Assembly (NCBI RefSeq): GCF_000196175.1
Contig: NC_005363.1
Span: 3,472,001 to 3,536,000, forward strand
Length of the DNA: 64,000 nt
Source: Bdellovibrio bacteriovorus HD100
GTDB lineage: Bacteria; Bdellovibrionota; Bdellovibrionia; Bdellovibrionales; Bdellovibrionaceae
Direction of reading: 5' to 3'
Each line of letters starts with the position of its first letter. Position 1 is the stretch's first letter. The notes under the pieces are model-generated. The model was not told where the DNA came from. It worked only from the letters and a program-made list of their open reading frames with translations, and made no database searches. A program made the translations under genes and the position numbers. Shown here piece by piece: positions 43,974-52,700 of this stretch.

Positions 43974-44531
43974 TCAAGAGACCTCCTTTAGTTTGTCCTC
44001 GAGGATCTCTGTCCCCTTGTTCAAAGGGAACAGCATTTCAAATTCAAAACCTACAGTCATGCGAACCCGTCTTGGCGGCTCTTTGATTTCAATGGCATTG
44101 ATGACGTCATGAACTCCGGAAAGCTCCCAGGCGGCACCCACGGCCATGGCTTTCAGACGTGGACGGAAAACCTCCCCTTCCAGTCGGACCACGGCGTCTT
44201 TGACGACCACCTCAATATGCTCTCCACCGATCTTGATCATTTCATCGACCTGAGCCTTTAGGATACTCTGAATCTCGTCATCGGAGCGGTAATAATCCGC
44301 TGGCACGATGATGCGGTCTTCGATTGTCCAGACACCTTCCGTTTCAGAGATCACCTCCAAAGCGGCATTTTTCTTATAAGAAGTGTCGACAAATCCACTG
44401 ACCACCACCACGCCATCACGAATAACGATATCCAGATCAGCCAAGCTCACTCTTTTGTCCCATTTGATACGGTCGCGGATCTTTCGACTCAGCTCACCGT
44501 CATTTTGGTTCCTCAGAAGATGAGATTTCAT
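43974..44531 (-). CDS. BON-domain protein (two to three BON repeats)
   Basis: 185 residues with AAGGAG before the ATG. Repeats of the BON fold are visible: LSRKIRDRIKWDKRVSLADLDIVIRDGVVVVSGFVDTSYKKNAALEVISETEGVWTIEDRI and then VDEMIKIGGEHIEVVVKDAVVRLEGEVFRPRLKAMAVGAAWELSGVHDVINAIEI. The V.L.G.V......A......GV..V.N.I pattern is diagnostic. BON proteins bind phospholipid or polymers and are often stress-induced (OsmY-like). No signal peptide is seen, so it may act in the cytoplasm. It follows the RaiA-like gene by 39 bases in the same direction. Confidence 0.88.
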   Translation of the reverse strand: MKSHLLRNQNDGELSRKIRDRIKWDKRVSLADLDIVIRDGVVVVSGFVDTSYKKNAALEVISETEGVWTIEDRIIVPADYYRSDDEIQSILKAQVDEMIKIGGEHIEVVVKDAVVRLEGEVFRPRLKAMAVGAAWELSGVHDVINAIEIKEPPRRVRMTVGFEFEMLFPLNKGTEILEDKLKEVS

Positions 44532-44570
44532 AAAGCTGCTCCTTGTTTCTGACAGGTCCTTGTTCTTGGG

Positions 44571-44948
44571 TTATGCCACCCCTTCGAGTGGCATAGGCTG
44601 GAACTCCAGCATCGGGTCATTGCGACGGTGCTGGGATTTACGAGAGGAACGTTTACTAAGAACGCCCTTCAAAGCAGATACCGTCTTGGCTACACATCGT
44701 TTGAAGTTCTCGTCTCGTTTGACCACCTTGATCACAGTTTTCGAACGAGTCGGCTTCAAAATGACCTCACATAAATAGCTGGGCTTGCGGGTCTGCGATC
44801 GATGTCGATCGGTCTCCACTCGCACTGTGAGGTGAGCACCACTGTCATACTTGAAGAAATCTCCAACAGCCCCTTCGACTGTTTCCAACAAGTAAGCTTC
44901 GAGATTTTCAGTTTTAGTGATGTCTCTGTAGTAGATGTCTGTTTGCAT
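44571..44948 (-). CDS. Ribosome hibernation factor, RaiA/HPF family
   Basis: 125 residues with a strong GGGAGG ribosome-binding site. The RaiA/HPF fold (beta-alpha-beta3-alpha) is visible: MQTDIYYRDITKTENLEAYLLETVEGAVGDFFKYDSGAHLTVRVETDRHRSQTRKPSYLCEVIL, then VIKVVKRDENFKRCVAKTVSALKGVLSK. The N-terminal contact residues and the C-terminal basic patch, with a 25-residue tail, place it with short HPF-type factors. It would bind the 30S decoding region and store ribosomes during starvation, a state relevant to attack-phase cells without prey. Its promoter lies in the AT-rich stretch at 44949-45045. Confidence 0.85.
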   Translation of the reverse strand: MQTDIYYRDITKTENLEAYLLETVEGAVGDFFKYDSGAHLTVRVETDRHRSQTRKPSYLCEVILKPTRSKTVIKVVKRDENFKRCVAKTVSALKGVLSKRSSRKSQHRRNDPMLEFQPMPLEGVA

Positions 44949-45154
44949 ATCTACCTCCCTTTCTTGAGTCTATTATCGTTCATATCAACAATTTCGTTAA
45001 ATATATAATTTAGAAGACATAATTAGGTTAAAGTTATATATTAAAGGGGTCCAGACGGGAATTTCGCTGTAGAGATCATCACTTACAGAATTGCAGCGAA
45101 GGACCAGTTCCAAAAGGGCGCCAAAAAAGCCATGTTATTAGGAGGTCCAGTATC
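44949..45154. promoter_or_regulatory. Divergent AT-rich intergenic region between raiA-like and nhaR-like genes
   Basis: About 205 bases. The left 90 bases are strongly AT-rich (ATATATAATTTAG, TTATATATTAAAG), as for promoters. The right part holds TTCGCTG (45063-45069) pairing with CAGCGAA (45094-45100), flanked by GGTCC and GGACC, then the GGACCAGT...CCAAAAAA element at 45101. The nhaR-like start has AGGAGG upstream. No coding region seen. Confidence 0.5.
45101..45128. repeat. GGACCAGT-AAAAG-CCAAAAAA motif, copy 2
   Basis: The stretch GGACCAGTTCCAAAAGG then GCGCCAAAAAA aligns with the copy at 29886-29911, sharing the GGACCAGT, AAAAG and CCAAAAA blocks. It directly follows the right arm of the TTCGCTG/CAGCGAA hairpin. 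Confidence 0.4.
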
Positions 45155-46075
45155 ATGTTTAACTACAATCATCTGTACTATTTCTATGTAACCGCCCGGC
45201 TGGGTGGAGTCAGCAATGCTGCCAAATACCTGCATATCAGTCAGCCCTCCCTCAGCTCACAGATCAAAGTTCTTGAATCTTCCATCGATCAAAAGCTCTT
45301 TGAAAAGCGTGGCAGAAATCTGCATCTGACTCCGGAAGGCGAACGCACGTTTGCTTATTGTAAAAAGATGTTCGACGTTGCCGCCGACTTTGCTGAATCA
45401 CTGAAAAGCCCGACGGAAAAGCAAAGTCAGCGCATCCGCATCGGCGTGAGCGATCAGGTGGAACGTCCTTTTATCGCCGACTTGCTGGCCCCGCTGATTC
45501 GCGAACAGCGCCGTGCTGTGGAAAAAACCTTCTTCGTCAGCTCGGCCCCTTCCGACGCCCTCCTCACCCAGCTGCGCAGTCGCGAAATTGATCTGCTTCT
45601 GACCAACAAGCCGATTTATGCCGATGACGTCACCGAACTTGCCACAGCCGAAATGCCGGTGAATCTGATGGTGTCCACCAAGAACCTGAAAGAACGCAAG
45701 ATGCGCATTTCTCGAAACACCTCGGCCGTGGATTTTCTGGCTGCCGTTCCGTGGGGACTGATCATTCCGTCCTACAAGATGAAACTGCGCCATGAAACTG
45801 ACCTGTTCTTCCAGGACATCCGCGCCCGCAAAAAAGTGGTCTTTGAAAGCGACATCATTTCGGTCGTGGGCCGCGCCATCGTCGACGGCGCCGGTGTGGG
45901 CTTTTTGCCTGTGCCCTATGTGATGGACGAAGTCAGCTCGGGCATCCTGACGCTGCTAGGACCCAAAGCCGGCTACTGGAAGCACACCTTGTACCTACTG
46001 GGAAGAAAAGACGAAAAAGAAGACGAAACAATTCAGGATCTGAAAAAGACCATCAAACGTCTGGAGAAGATTTAG
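45155..46075 (+). CDS. LysR-family transcriptional regulator, NhaR-like
   Basis: 306 residues with AGGAGG before the ATG. The N-terminal helix-turn-helix is canonical: FNYNHLYYFYVTARLGGVSNAAKYLHISQPSLSSQIKVLESSIDQKLFEKRGRNLHLTPEGERTFAYCKKMFD. The start motif NYNHLYYF is typical of NhaR (sodium and pH response). The C-terminal effector domain covers about 95-306. No antiporter gene is next to it; the divergent raiA-BON pair is the likeliest regulated neighbour, which is an inference. A bidirectional terminator follows. Confidence 0.9.
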   Translation: MFNYNHLYYFYVTARLGGVSNAAKYLHISQPSLSSQIKVLESSIDQKLFEKRGRNLHLTPEGERTFAYCKKMFDVAADFAESLKSPTEKQSQRIRIGVSDQVERPFIADLLAPLIREQRRAVEKTFFVSSAPSDALLTQLRSREIDLLLTNKPIYADDVTELATAEMPVNLMVSTKNLKERKMRISRNTSAVDFLAAVPWGLIIPSYKMKLRHETDLFFQDIRARKKVVFESDIISVVGRAIVDGAGVGFLPVPYVMDEVSSGILTLLGPKAGYWKHTLYLLGRKDEKEDETIQDLKKTIKRLEKI

Positions 46076-46080
46076 AATAA

Positions 46081-46115
46081 AAAAAGGGAGCCGTCAGGCT
46101 CCCTTTCTGTTTTCA
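46081..46115. terminator. Bidirectional terminator
   Basis: AAAAA-GGGAGCC (46086-46092), GTCA, GGCTCCC (46097-46103)-TTTCTGTTTT. It terminates the regulator gene on the plus strand and, with the A-run on the other side, the M28 peptidase gene on the minus strand. Confidence 0.9.
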
Positions 46116-46126
46116 TCACCCAAGGC

Positions 46127-47362
46127 TTAATAGGGCTGTCTTGCGGTGCTGTTGGCAAGATCCATCCCCATCACCAGGGCAATTTTTGTATAAGCCGCCG
46201 AGTGTTTGAAGTTGGACTCTGGAGAAATCACATCACGCGTGGTGTGGATGTTTTTGTTGCTCTTGCTGAAGGTGGCTTCAAACGGCATCAGTGCCGGATA
46301 ACCTTGACGATTCCAGGACGCATGATCGCTGCAACCATAACCGCACTTGTCATCAACGATGCGCGCGTGGATATAGGTTTCGTTCGCCGCCTTCAGATAA
46401 TCACGCAACCAGGAGCTTGTGAAATCCGTCATGCTGCCGATAACCAGTTCACCTGAACCGGGGAATAAGGTCATATCCAATTGCAGAACCGCGACCACGT
46501 CCTTTTTGTCAGCTTTGTATTGTTTGGCAATTTCGGCTGATCCCAAAAGACCGGATTCCTCACCCGCGTACCAGAAAAACTCCACCGTGCGTTTGGGCTG
46601 AGCTTTCGTCATCATGATCCGCAAAGCTTCAATCAGATTCGCAGAACCTGAAGCATTGTCATCAGCCCCCGGCGCAGTCTTGCCTCCGCCCCAGCTTTGG
46701 TTGATAGAATCCAGGTGCCCCCCCAGAACCACGATTTCGTTCGGACGCTCGCTGCCGACCAGACGGACTTTCAGGGTTCTTTGTTTTGTGGAGGTGTGGT
46801 TGATCTCGGAAATCTCGTAAGGAATGGTGGCTTCAGCCAGCATCGCCTCCAAACGGGTTTTCATTTCCACCACGTGGCGGTTTGGTTCCGCATCGCGGTT
46901 GCTGCGACTAGGGAACGAGGACAGCCAGGTCACATAGCTGCGCAGATTGTCTTCACTGACTTCTGTCATGGCCGCTTCGATGGTCCCATTTTTTTCCAAC
47001 GACAAGGCGGCAAATGGGGCACGCTCATAAAGGGCGTTTTTTTCCTGGATAGCCGCAAGACTGTCCAAAATGCTGTTAAAGCCTGTGCCTTGAATATGCA
47101 TATCCAAAGTCAGGTCTTCAAAGCCTCCGCATTTACCCACCTGATGGGCGCGCTCTTGAATTCTTTGCTGCATCACCGGAGTCACGATGGCGTAACCCAC
47201 TTCGATGCGTTCATCTTTTGCCAATACCGGGATGTTCAGGGCGCGCAGGTCTTTAAGATCGGCCAGAATAGGTTTGGTTTCAAAACTTTCTAGCGCAGGC
47301 ACATGCGCAGTTGCCGTCATAGCAACCAACGTCACAAAAGCCATCGTGGCAGTTTTCATCAT
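46127..47362 (-). CDS. Secreted M28-family aminopeptidase
   Basis: 411 residues from ATG 47362, with AAAGGA upstream and a signal peptide (MMKTATMAFVTLVAMTATAHVPA). The dinuclear zinc site is visible: VVLGGHLDSINQ (first His and Asp), GADDNASGSANLIEALRIM (bridging Asp), EFFWYAGEESGLLGSAEIA (catalytic Glu-Glu), VLQLDMT, and the last His in CSDHASWNRQGYPALMPFEA. This is the Aeromonas/Vibrio leucyl aminopeptidase-like group. It would liberate N-terminal residues from peptides outside the cytoplasm, which fits prey digestion. Monocistronic. Confidence 0.93.
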   Translation of the reverse strand: MMKTATMAFVTLVAMTATAHVPALESFETKPILADLKDLRALNIPVLAKDERIEVGYAIVTPVMQQRIQERAHQVGKCGGFEDLTLDMHIQGTGFNSILDSLAAIQEKNALYERAPFAALSLEKNGTIEAAMTEVSEDNLRSYVTWLSSFPSRSNRDAEPNRHVVEMKTRLEAMLAEATIPYEISEINHTSTKQRTLKVRLVGSERPNEIVVLGGHLDSINQSWGGGKTAPGADDNASGSANLIEALRIMMTKAQPKRTVEFFWYAGEESGLLGSAEIAKQYKADKKDVVAVLQLDMTLFPGSGELVIGSMTDFTSSWLRDYLKAANETYIHARIVDDKCGYGCSDHASWNRQGYPALMPFEATFSKSNKNIHTTRDVISPESNFKHSAAYTKIALVMGMDLANSTARQPY

Positions 47363-47471
47363 TTTCAATCCTTTGAAAAAAGCATTACCGCAAAGTAATG
47401 GTAGCTAAATTGTCCTCATGTTGGCAAAGACAATTCGCTTATTTTTTCAACATGCATTAGGATAGCTGCCT

Positions 47472-49043
47472 ATGACGACAGACATTTTGCTTGTGACCCT
47501 GAACTCCACCTACCAACACAGTTCATTTGGACTGCGATATCTGTACGCCAATCTTGAAGAGTTGCAAAACCGCGCCCAAATCATGGAGTTCACAATCGCC
47601 CGGGACCCCCGCGATATCGCAGAAATCCTGCTGCGTCAGAAACCAAAGATAATCGGTTTGGGTGTCTATATCTGGAATGCCCAGGAATCCCTGGAGCTGG
47701 TGTCCCTGCTAAAAAGAATCAGCCCCGAAACCTTGGTGGTCCTGGGAGGACCCGAGGTCAGCCACGAAGCCGAGACCAATCCGATTTGTCAGATCGCAGA
47801 TTTCACAATCAAAGGCGAGGCGGACTTCTTATTCCGCGACTTCTGCAAAAACTTCCTCAATGACGGAACCCTGCCGGCTCAAAAGTTTGTCACAAACATT
47901 CTGCCCGACATCAAAACCATCAAAACCCCTTACGAGTTCTATTCCGACGAAGACATCCAGAACCGGGTTTTGTATGTCGAGGTGTCCCGCGGCTGCCCTT
48001 ACCGCTGCGAGTACTGCCTGTCATCGTTGGACAAAGCCGTGCGCAACTTTGACGTCCCGGCTTTTTTGGCTGACATGCAAAAGCTGATGGACCGCGGAGC
48101 CCGCCAGTTCAAGTTCATCGACCGCACCTTCAACTTGAGTCCCTCCACCTGCACCCAGATCCTGGAATTCTTCCTGGAGCGTGTCCACTTGGGATTGTTC
48201 CTGCACTTTGAAATGGTGCCGGACCGCCTGCCGACAGAAATCCGCGAACTGATCAAAAAGTTCCCGGCCGGAGCCTTGCAATTTGAAATCGGTATCCAGA
48301 CCTGGAACACCGATGTGGCTCGTTTGGTCAGCCGCCGTAACGATCTGGAAAAAGTAAAAGACAACTTCCGCTTCCTGGCTTCAGAAACCGGAGTGCACAC
48401 TCACGCCGATCTGATCGTGGGTCTGCCGGGTGAGGACATCCACAGCTTTGCGCGCGGATTTGACACTTTGGCCGAGCTTCGTCCTGACGAAATTCAGGTG
48501 GGTATTTTGAAACGCCTGAAAGGCGCCCCTATCGCCCGTCACGACAAAGAATGGGAAATGGTTTATTCCAACCACCCTCCGTTCCAGATCCTGCGCACCA
48601 AATCCATGGATTTTGCGACCTTGCAGGTGATGAATCGCTTTGCAAAGTACTGGGACCTCTACGCCAACAGCGGCACTTTCAAAAAGTTTGTGGAAAGCCT
48701 GAAAGACAAGGCCCAGGAGCAGGAACACAAGTCCTTCTTCTGGCAGTTCTATGAATTTAACGATTTTATGTCCAAACGCCATGCCCAGTCCCACGGGATT
48801 TCGCAGCTGAATCTGTTTGAATCAGCCTTGGTGTATCTGATTGAAAATCAGAAGTGGCCTGAAGAAAAAGCCAAAGAGCTTCTGGCCGAAGACTATCTGG
48901 CCACGGGAAAAAAAGAGCTTCCTCGCTTCTTGAAAAAAGGCGAAGAAAAGAATCAGAAGCTGTCAGGGGAAAATTCCAACAAGATCAATCTGCCTAAGCG
49001 ACAGCAAAGGCATCTTGTCGGGAAGCCGGAGACCGTTTCATAA
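47472..49043 (+). CDS. B12-binding-domain radical SAM protein (DUF4080 type)
   Basis: 523 residues. An N-terminal cobalamin-binding-like Rossmann domain (ILLVTLNSTYQHSSFGLRYLYANL, IIGLGVYIWNAQESL, VVLGGPEVSHE) precedes the radical SAM core, with VEVSRGCPYRCEYCLSSLD (CxxxCxxC 4Fe-4S cluster), FKFIDRTFNL and LIVGLPGEDIHSF. A C-terminal DUF4080-like domain follows, with a charged Lys-rich tail. The enzyme class performs radical methylations or rearrangements; the substrate is unknown. Its 3' end overlaps the convergent DUF1772 gene by 50 bases. Confidence 0.9.
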   Translation: MTTDILLVTLNSTYQHSSFGLRYLYANLEELQNRAQIMEFTIARDPRDIAEILLRQKPKIIGLGVYIWNAQESLELVSLLKRISPETLVVLGGPEVSHEAETNPICQIADFTIKGEADFLFRDFCKNFLNDGTLPAQKFVTNILPDIKTIKTPYEFYSDEDIQNRVLYVEVSRGCPYRCEYCLSSLDKAVRNFDVPAFLADMQKLMDRGARQFKFIDRTFNLSPSTCTQILEFFLERVHLGLFLHFEMVPDRLPTEIRELIKKFPAGALQFEIGIQTWNTDVARLVSRRNDLEKVKDNFRFLASETGVHTHADLIVGLPGEDIHSFARGFDTLAELRPDEIQVGILKRLKGAPIARHDKEWEMVYSNHPPFQILRTKSMDFATLQVMNRFAKYWDLYANSGTFKKFVESLKDKAQEQEHKSFFWQFYEFNDFMSKRHAQSHGISQLNLFESALVYLIENQKWPEEKAKELLAEDYLATGKKELPRFLKKGEEKNQKLSGENSNKINLPKRQQRHLVGKPETVS

Positions 49044-49503
49044 AGAAGGTGGATGCCAGAAGCAGTGCAAATCCGGACACCAGCAAAGCACTGCGGATGT
49101 ACATGAATCGCAGCCATTGGGAGCGAATCTCAACCCAATCCGGTGGCGGCGCAATCAGATCCCACTGGCTGATCACGTGATTCAAAGGCAGATTCCCGAA
49201 ACGGGTCATCAGCAGTTCATCCACCACACAAAGAAGCGCAAACGCAATCAAAAGAAATTCCATCGATTTCCACGACTGGCGAAGCTGATAAAGACTGGCC
49301 ACCAAAGTCGCGATGGCCAGCAAATAGATCAAGGGACTGAAGATATTGAACGGAGTTTCCATCGAGCGGTGGAATTCCATATAGGATGTGATCGACAGCT
49401 GTTCCATTGCCGGTCCCATACCCAGGACAAAGGCGAAGGAGCTGCCCGCCATCATGCCCACCAAGAGCAAGCCGCAATATCTAAGAAGAGTGGAAACGTT
49501 CAT
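48994..49503 (-). CDS. Membrane protein, DUF1772 (anthrone oxygenase-like)
   Basis: 169 residues from ATG 49503. Four hydrophobic segments are seen: GLLLVGMMAGSSFAFVLGMG, FNIFSPLIYLLAIATLVASL, FLLIAFALLCVVDELL and IRSALLVSGFALLLAS. The pattern NLPLNHVISQWDL..PPPDWVEIRSQWLRFMYIRS is that of DUF1772. Function unknown. The last 50 bases are antisense to the radical SAM gene. Confidence 0.75.
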   Translation of the reverse strand: MNVSTLLRYCGLLLVGMMAGSSFAFVLGMGPAMEQLSITSYMEFHRSMETPFNIFSPLIYLLAIATLVASLYQLRQSWKSMEFLLIAFALLCVVDELLMTRFGNLPLNHVISQWDLIAPPPDWVEIRSQWLRFMYIRSALLVSGFALLLASTFFMKRSPASRQDAFAVA

Positions 49504-49554
49504 GTCGAAATCTATATTCCTTTGTTTACTACTCCTCAAGTTGCTTTTTGTTAA

Positions 49555-50322
49555 TTAATTGAATCCCCGCGACTTCTTGGCAAACCCCGTGTACGCAATC
49601 AAGGGTGCGCGCGAAAATGTGAATTTAAAATCTTTGGGCACTTCACCGGTGCGAATCAGCTGCCACAGCGCCTTTTGCATGAACACCGGACGAATACCCC
49701 GGATTTCCTGGGTATCCAGGCTAAAATCCTCCAGCCACAGCTTCAGTTTTTTGGGTTCAATGAACAGCGAATACACGTGATAGTCATTGGGTGTGTTTTT
49801 TACGAACCACTCCATGCCCTTGATCACCACAAGCCACGCCAGCGGATTCTTGTTGAAGGTGTTAAAGAAGAACAGCCCGCCCGGACGCAGCACCCGCGAG
49901 GCTTCTGCGATCACCCTCTGCGGATCTGAAACATGCTCCAGCAAATCCATCGCGGCCACCACATCGAAACTTTCGTTGGGAAATGGCACCTGATAAACAT
50001 CGCCCTGGCGATAGTGCACTGAATGGGTGAGATCACGAGATTCCGCCACTTTCAGGCTGGAAGTGGAAAGATCAATCCCCGTCACTTTGTGACCTGCGGC
50101 TGCAAGATCATTCGCCAGAAAGCCCGCCCCACAGCCCATATCCAGAATTTCGGCTTTGTAACCGATATTGCGGCGAATGGATTCCAGAATCCACGGCATT
50201 TCCACTTTGTGCTGATTGCGCAAAAGAGCGATGGGATCATCCTGAGCCTCATACCAACGGTCCGCGAGATGATCATAAGCTTCATTGTTCACGATCTCGC
50301 GATCCACTTTCGCCAATTCCAT
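49555..50322 (-). CDS. ubiG: UbiG-like 3-demethylubiquinol methyltransferase
   Basis: 255 residues from ATG 50322; a GTG six bases upstream (50328) is closer to the optimal spacing from GGAGG and is a credible alternative. The domain order is UbiG-like: MELAKVDREIVNNEAYDHLADRWYEAQDDPIALLRNQHKVEMPWI, then motif I ILDMGCGAGFLANDLAAAGHKVTGIDLS, then FDVVAAMDLLEHVSDPQRVIAEASRVLRPGGLFFFNTFNKNPLAW. It would methylate a hydroxyl in quinone biosynthesis. Ends KKSRGFN. The gene is divergent from the DoxX-like gene. The family is clear; quinone specificity is inferred. Confidence 0.8.
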   Translation of the reverse strand: MELAKVDREIVNNEAYDHLADRWYEAQDDPIALLRNQHKVEMPWILESIRRNIGYKAEILDMGCGAGFLANDLAAAGHKVTGIDLSTSSLKVAESRDLTHSVHYRQGDVYQVPFPNESFDVVAAMDLLEHVSDPQRVIAEASRVLRPGGLFFFNTFNKNPLAWLVVIKGMEWFVKNTPNDYHVYSLFIEPKKLKLWLEDFSLDTQEIRGIRPVFMQKALWQLIRTGEVPKDFKFTFSRAPLIAYTGFAKKSRGFN

Positions 50323-50458
50323 ATCCACGTCGACCTCCCTGTCTTTCCCAAAGCTATCAAGGGGCTCCGGGCAATTGGAGGTTTGGCGAAGTCCAGTGGT
50401 AAGAATCATGCAAGAATCCCGCATTGATCTGACCTGGGCCTTCCGCTACACTGACCCC

Positions 50459-50833
50459 ATGATTGAATACATCGAGATTGTCTGCCGGTGGATTTTTGGA
50501 CTGCAAATGTTTTTCTGGGGCCTGAATGGCTTCTTCCACTGGGTGAAGATTCCACCCTCTGATCCCAAGATCGATGCCTTTGTGAATGCCTGCATGGAAA
50601 CACGCTTTATCATGCCCACGGTTAAATTGATGGAAATCATCGGCGGCGCCGTTCTTTTGCTGAATTTTGCGGTGCCGGCAACGCTGGTGGTGTTTGCTCC
50701 CCTGATTTTTGTGATTTCGGGTCTGCACATCTTGCACAATCCGAAGCCCTGGGGGGTTTTAGTGACCACCACAGTGCCTTATCTGCTTTTGGTCTTCTTC
50801 CACAACACGTCACTATTACGACTTGTTCACTAA
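50459..50833 (+). CDS. DoxX-like membrane protein
   Basis: 124 residues from ATG 50459 (an upstream ATG at 50408 would extend it). Four membrane segments of the DoxX/SURF4-like type: YIEIVCRWIFGLQMFFWGLNGFFHW, PTVKLMEIIGGAVLLLNF, ATLVVFAPLIFVISGLHIL and VLVTTTVPYLLLVFF. A promoter-like TTGATC (about 50424), 17-base spacer and TACACT lie so close that the transcript would begin at or near the ATG, and there is no ribosome-binding site. Function unknown; the family is linked to quinone-dependent or stress-related oxidoreduction. Confidence 0.8.
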   Translation: MIEYIEIVCRWIFGLQMFFWGLNGFFHWVKIPPSDPKIDAFVNACMETRFIMPTVKLMEIIGGAVLLLNFAVPATLVVFAPLIFVISGLHILHNPKPWGVLVTTTVPYLLLVFFHNTSLLRLVH

Positions 50834-50885
50834 GGGTTTCGTAACTTGAAGGCAGGGACTTCTTTTAAGTAGAAAGTCCCCAGCC

Positions 50886-52700
50886 ATGAAATACTCTTCG
50901 AAATCCAACCTATTCTTCAGCCTGGGCCTGGTCCTTTTCACACTGGCAATGAGCTGGCTGTTCCTGCTGACCCCCAGAGCCCACAACATTGAAATCATCA
51001 AGCCGGACTTAAACACCGTACAGGACTCTTTGGCGAGCTTTCAGTTTCAGGACATGAATCCGGAACGTGAAGGGCTTTACTGGGTGAAGTTCACCACCGC
51101 GCCGATGATTTACCCCTTAAAACATTTGAAACTTCGCACGATGAACTGCGTGCATGAAATGAGCACTCAGCATGGCGACTGGAATCTGCCCACGGATTTG
51201 AACGCCCGCTGTGACAATTCTGCAGGATTCAAGTTGAATAACACCGGCCCCAGTCTTGCCAAAGAAACCACCTGGCACTTCGCTGGCAGCACCAAAGGCG
51301 ACAGCTACGGTGTCCTGCTTGAAAAGGATTGGAGCGATGTTCCGGTAGCGCTAGGTCTTTTGCTGGTTGCAGGCTCCCTTATGCTGATGCTGTTTGCGAA
51401 ACTGCCGGCCATGACTTTGCCCGAGCGAGTCTTTGTCGTCGCCGTTCTGGGCGCCGCTTTTTTATTCCGCTTTTGGCTGGTGTTTCTCAAAGCCCCGCCG
51501 GAATTCAGTCTTTTTTCAGACATGGCCGGATACTTCCACCGTGGCGAAGAAATCATGCGGGGGGAATACACTTTAAGTCAGCTCTTCCAACCAGCGGGCT
51601 TCACTCTGTGGAGCCTGTGGCTGCGCCGGCTGGGTGGATTTGAGCTTTTCAACTGGTCCCAGGTGTTCCTGTCATGGGGAACGGTTGTCTTGATTTATCT
51701 GATGGTGCGGGAACGCTTTGGCGCATTGGCGGGTGCTTTTTCTGCACTCATTGCGGCCAGCTATATGCCGCTGGCGGGATTTGCCACTTTCCACATGGCT
51801 GAAAATGCTTATGCATTTTTGATCACGCTGTTCCTGTGGCTCATGATGAAAACATTAAAACACGAAAGACTGTCCGGCTATCTTTCGATGGGCGTCTTAC
51901 TGGCCTTGGCGTTTTACTTCAAAGGCAATCATGCGTTCTTCATCCCGATCCTGGGATTGTGGCTGCTTTATCGCGAGCGCCAGCACCTGACCCGCGCGTT
52001 CGTGAAAGTGTCTGTGATGGCCGTGGGTTGCCTGCTGATCGTGGTTCCCCACATGGCCTGGACGTGGAAACACTATGGCAAGCCGCAACTGGGGCCCACA
52101 GCCGGAGCTTTGAACTTTATCGAAGGCAAATGCCCCTCGAAGGACAACGCCGATTCCTCTGGTGCACGCTGGATGTCGCCGCTTTTTCACTTTACCAATG
52201 AAAGAACCTTCAAACAGTGGGACCAACCGTTCACCAACCAAAGTTACTACTGGAAAGAGGGCCTGAAGTGCGTGGCGGAGAATCCTGCCGTGCTGGTTTC
52301 AAGTTTGCGATATATTTATTATCTGGCCTGGGGAAATCCCCTGTGGCCGATTATTTCAAACCCCACCCAAGAGCTCTATTATCCTTGGGAGAGTTTCTTC
52401 TATTATGCCATGCTGCCACTGACCCTGTTGGGCCTTTTGGTTCTGCGAAAGTCAGAAGAGCCCTTTAACAAGGCGACGATTCTTCTGATGCTTTCGCTGT
52501 TTTTGACGGTGTGGTTCTTTAAATCTGAAAACCGTTTCCGCGTCCCCTTTGATGCACTTTTGATCAGCTGGGGATCACTGGGGGCTGCGTGGTTAAGCCG
52601 CCTCGCGGTTCACGTCGGAAATCTGCTCATTCAAAGTCCAATAGTCATACAGATAACCGATCAGGAAAAGACCGCCGGTACAAAGCCAGATCAAACCTGA
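50886..52700 (+). CDS. Polytopic glycosyltransferase, GT39/ArnT-like
   Basis: 604 residues. One N-terminal membrane segment is followed by a periplasmic domain (about 35-150), then about ten hydrophobic segments. The first catalytic loop carries FSDMAGYFHRGEEIM, with an acidic residue after the second segment as in the PMT/ArnT/GT39 group, and the FQPAGFTLWSLWLRRLGG motif. A C-terminal YYAMLPLTLLGLLVLRK region follows. These enzymes transfer a sugar from a polyprenyl phosphate to protein or lipid. Its last 108 bases overlap the convergent TM2 gene, so its C-terminal 35 residues are coded antisense to that gene. Confidence 0.75.
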   Translation: MKYSSKSNLFFSLGLVLFTLAMSWLFLLTPRAHNIEIIKPDLNTVQDSLASFQFQDMNPEREGLYWVKFTTAPMIYPLKHLKLRTMNCVHEMSTQHGDWNLPTDLNARCDNSAGFKLNNTGPSLAKETTWHFAGSTKGDSYGVLLEKDWSDVPVALGLLLVAGSLMLMLFAKLPAMTLPERVFVVAVLGAAFLFRFWLVFLKAPPEFSLFSDMAGYFHRGEEIMRGEYTLSQLFQPAGFTLWSLWLRRLGGFELFNWSQVFLSWGTVVLIYLMVRERFGALAGAFSALIAASYMPLAGFATFHMAENAYAFLITLFLWLMMKTLKHERLSGYLSMGVLLALAFYFKGNHAFFIPILGLWLLYRERQHLTRAFVKVSVMAVGCLLIVVPHMAWTWKHYGKPQLGPTAGALNFIEGKCPSKDNADSSGARWMSPLFHFTNERTFKQWDQPFTNQSYYWKEGLKCVAENPAVLVSSLRYIYYLAWGNPLWPIISNPTQELYYPWESFFYYAMLPLTLLGLLVLRKSEEPFNKATILLMLSLFLTVWFFKSENRFRVPFDALLISWGSLGAAWLSRLAVHVGNLLIQSPIVIQITDQEKTAGTKPDQT

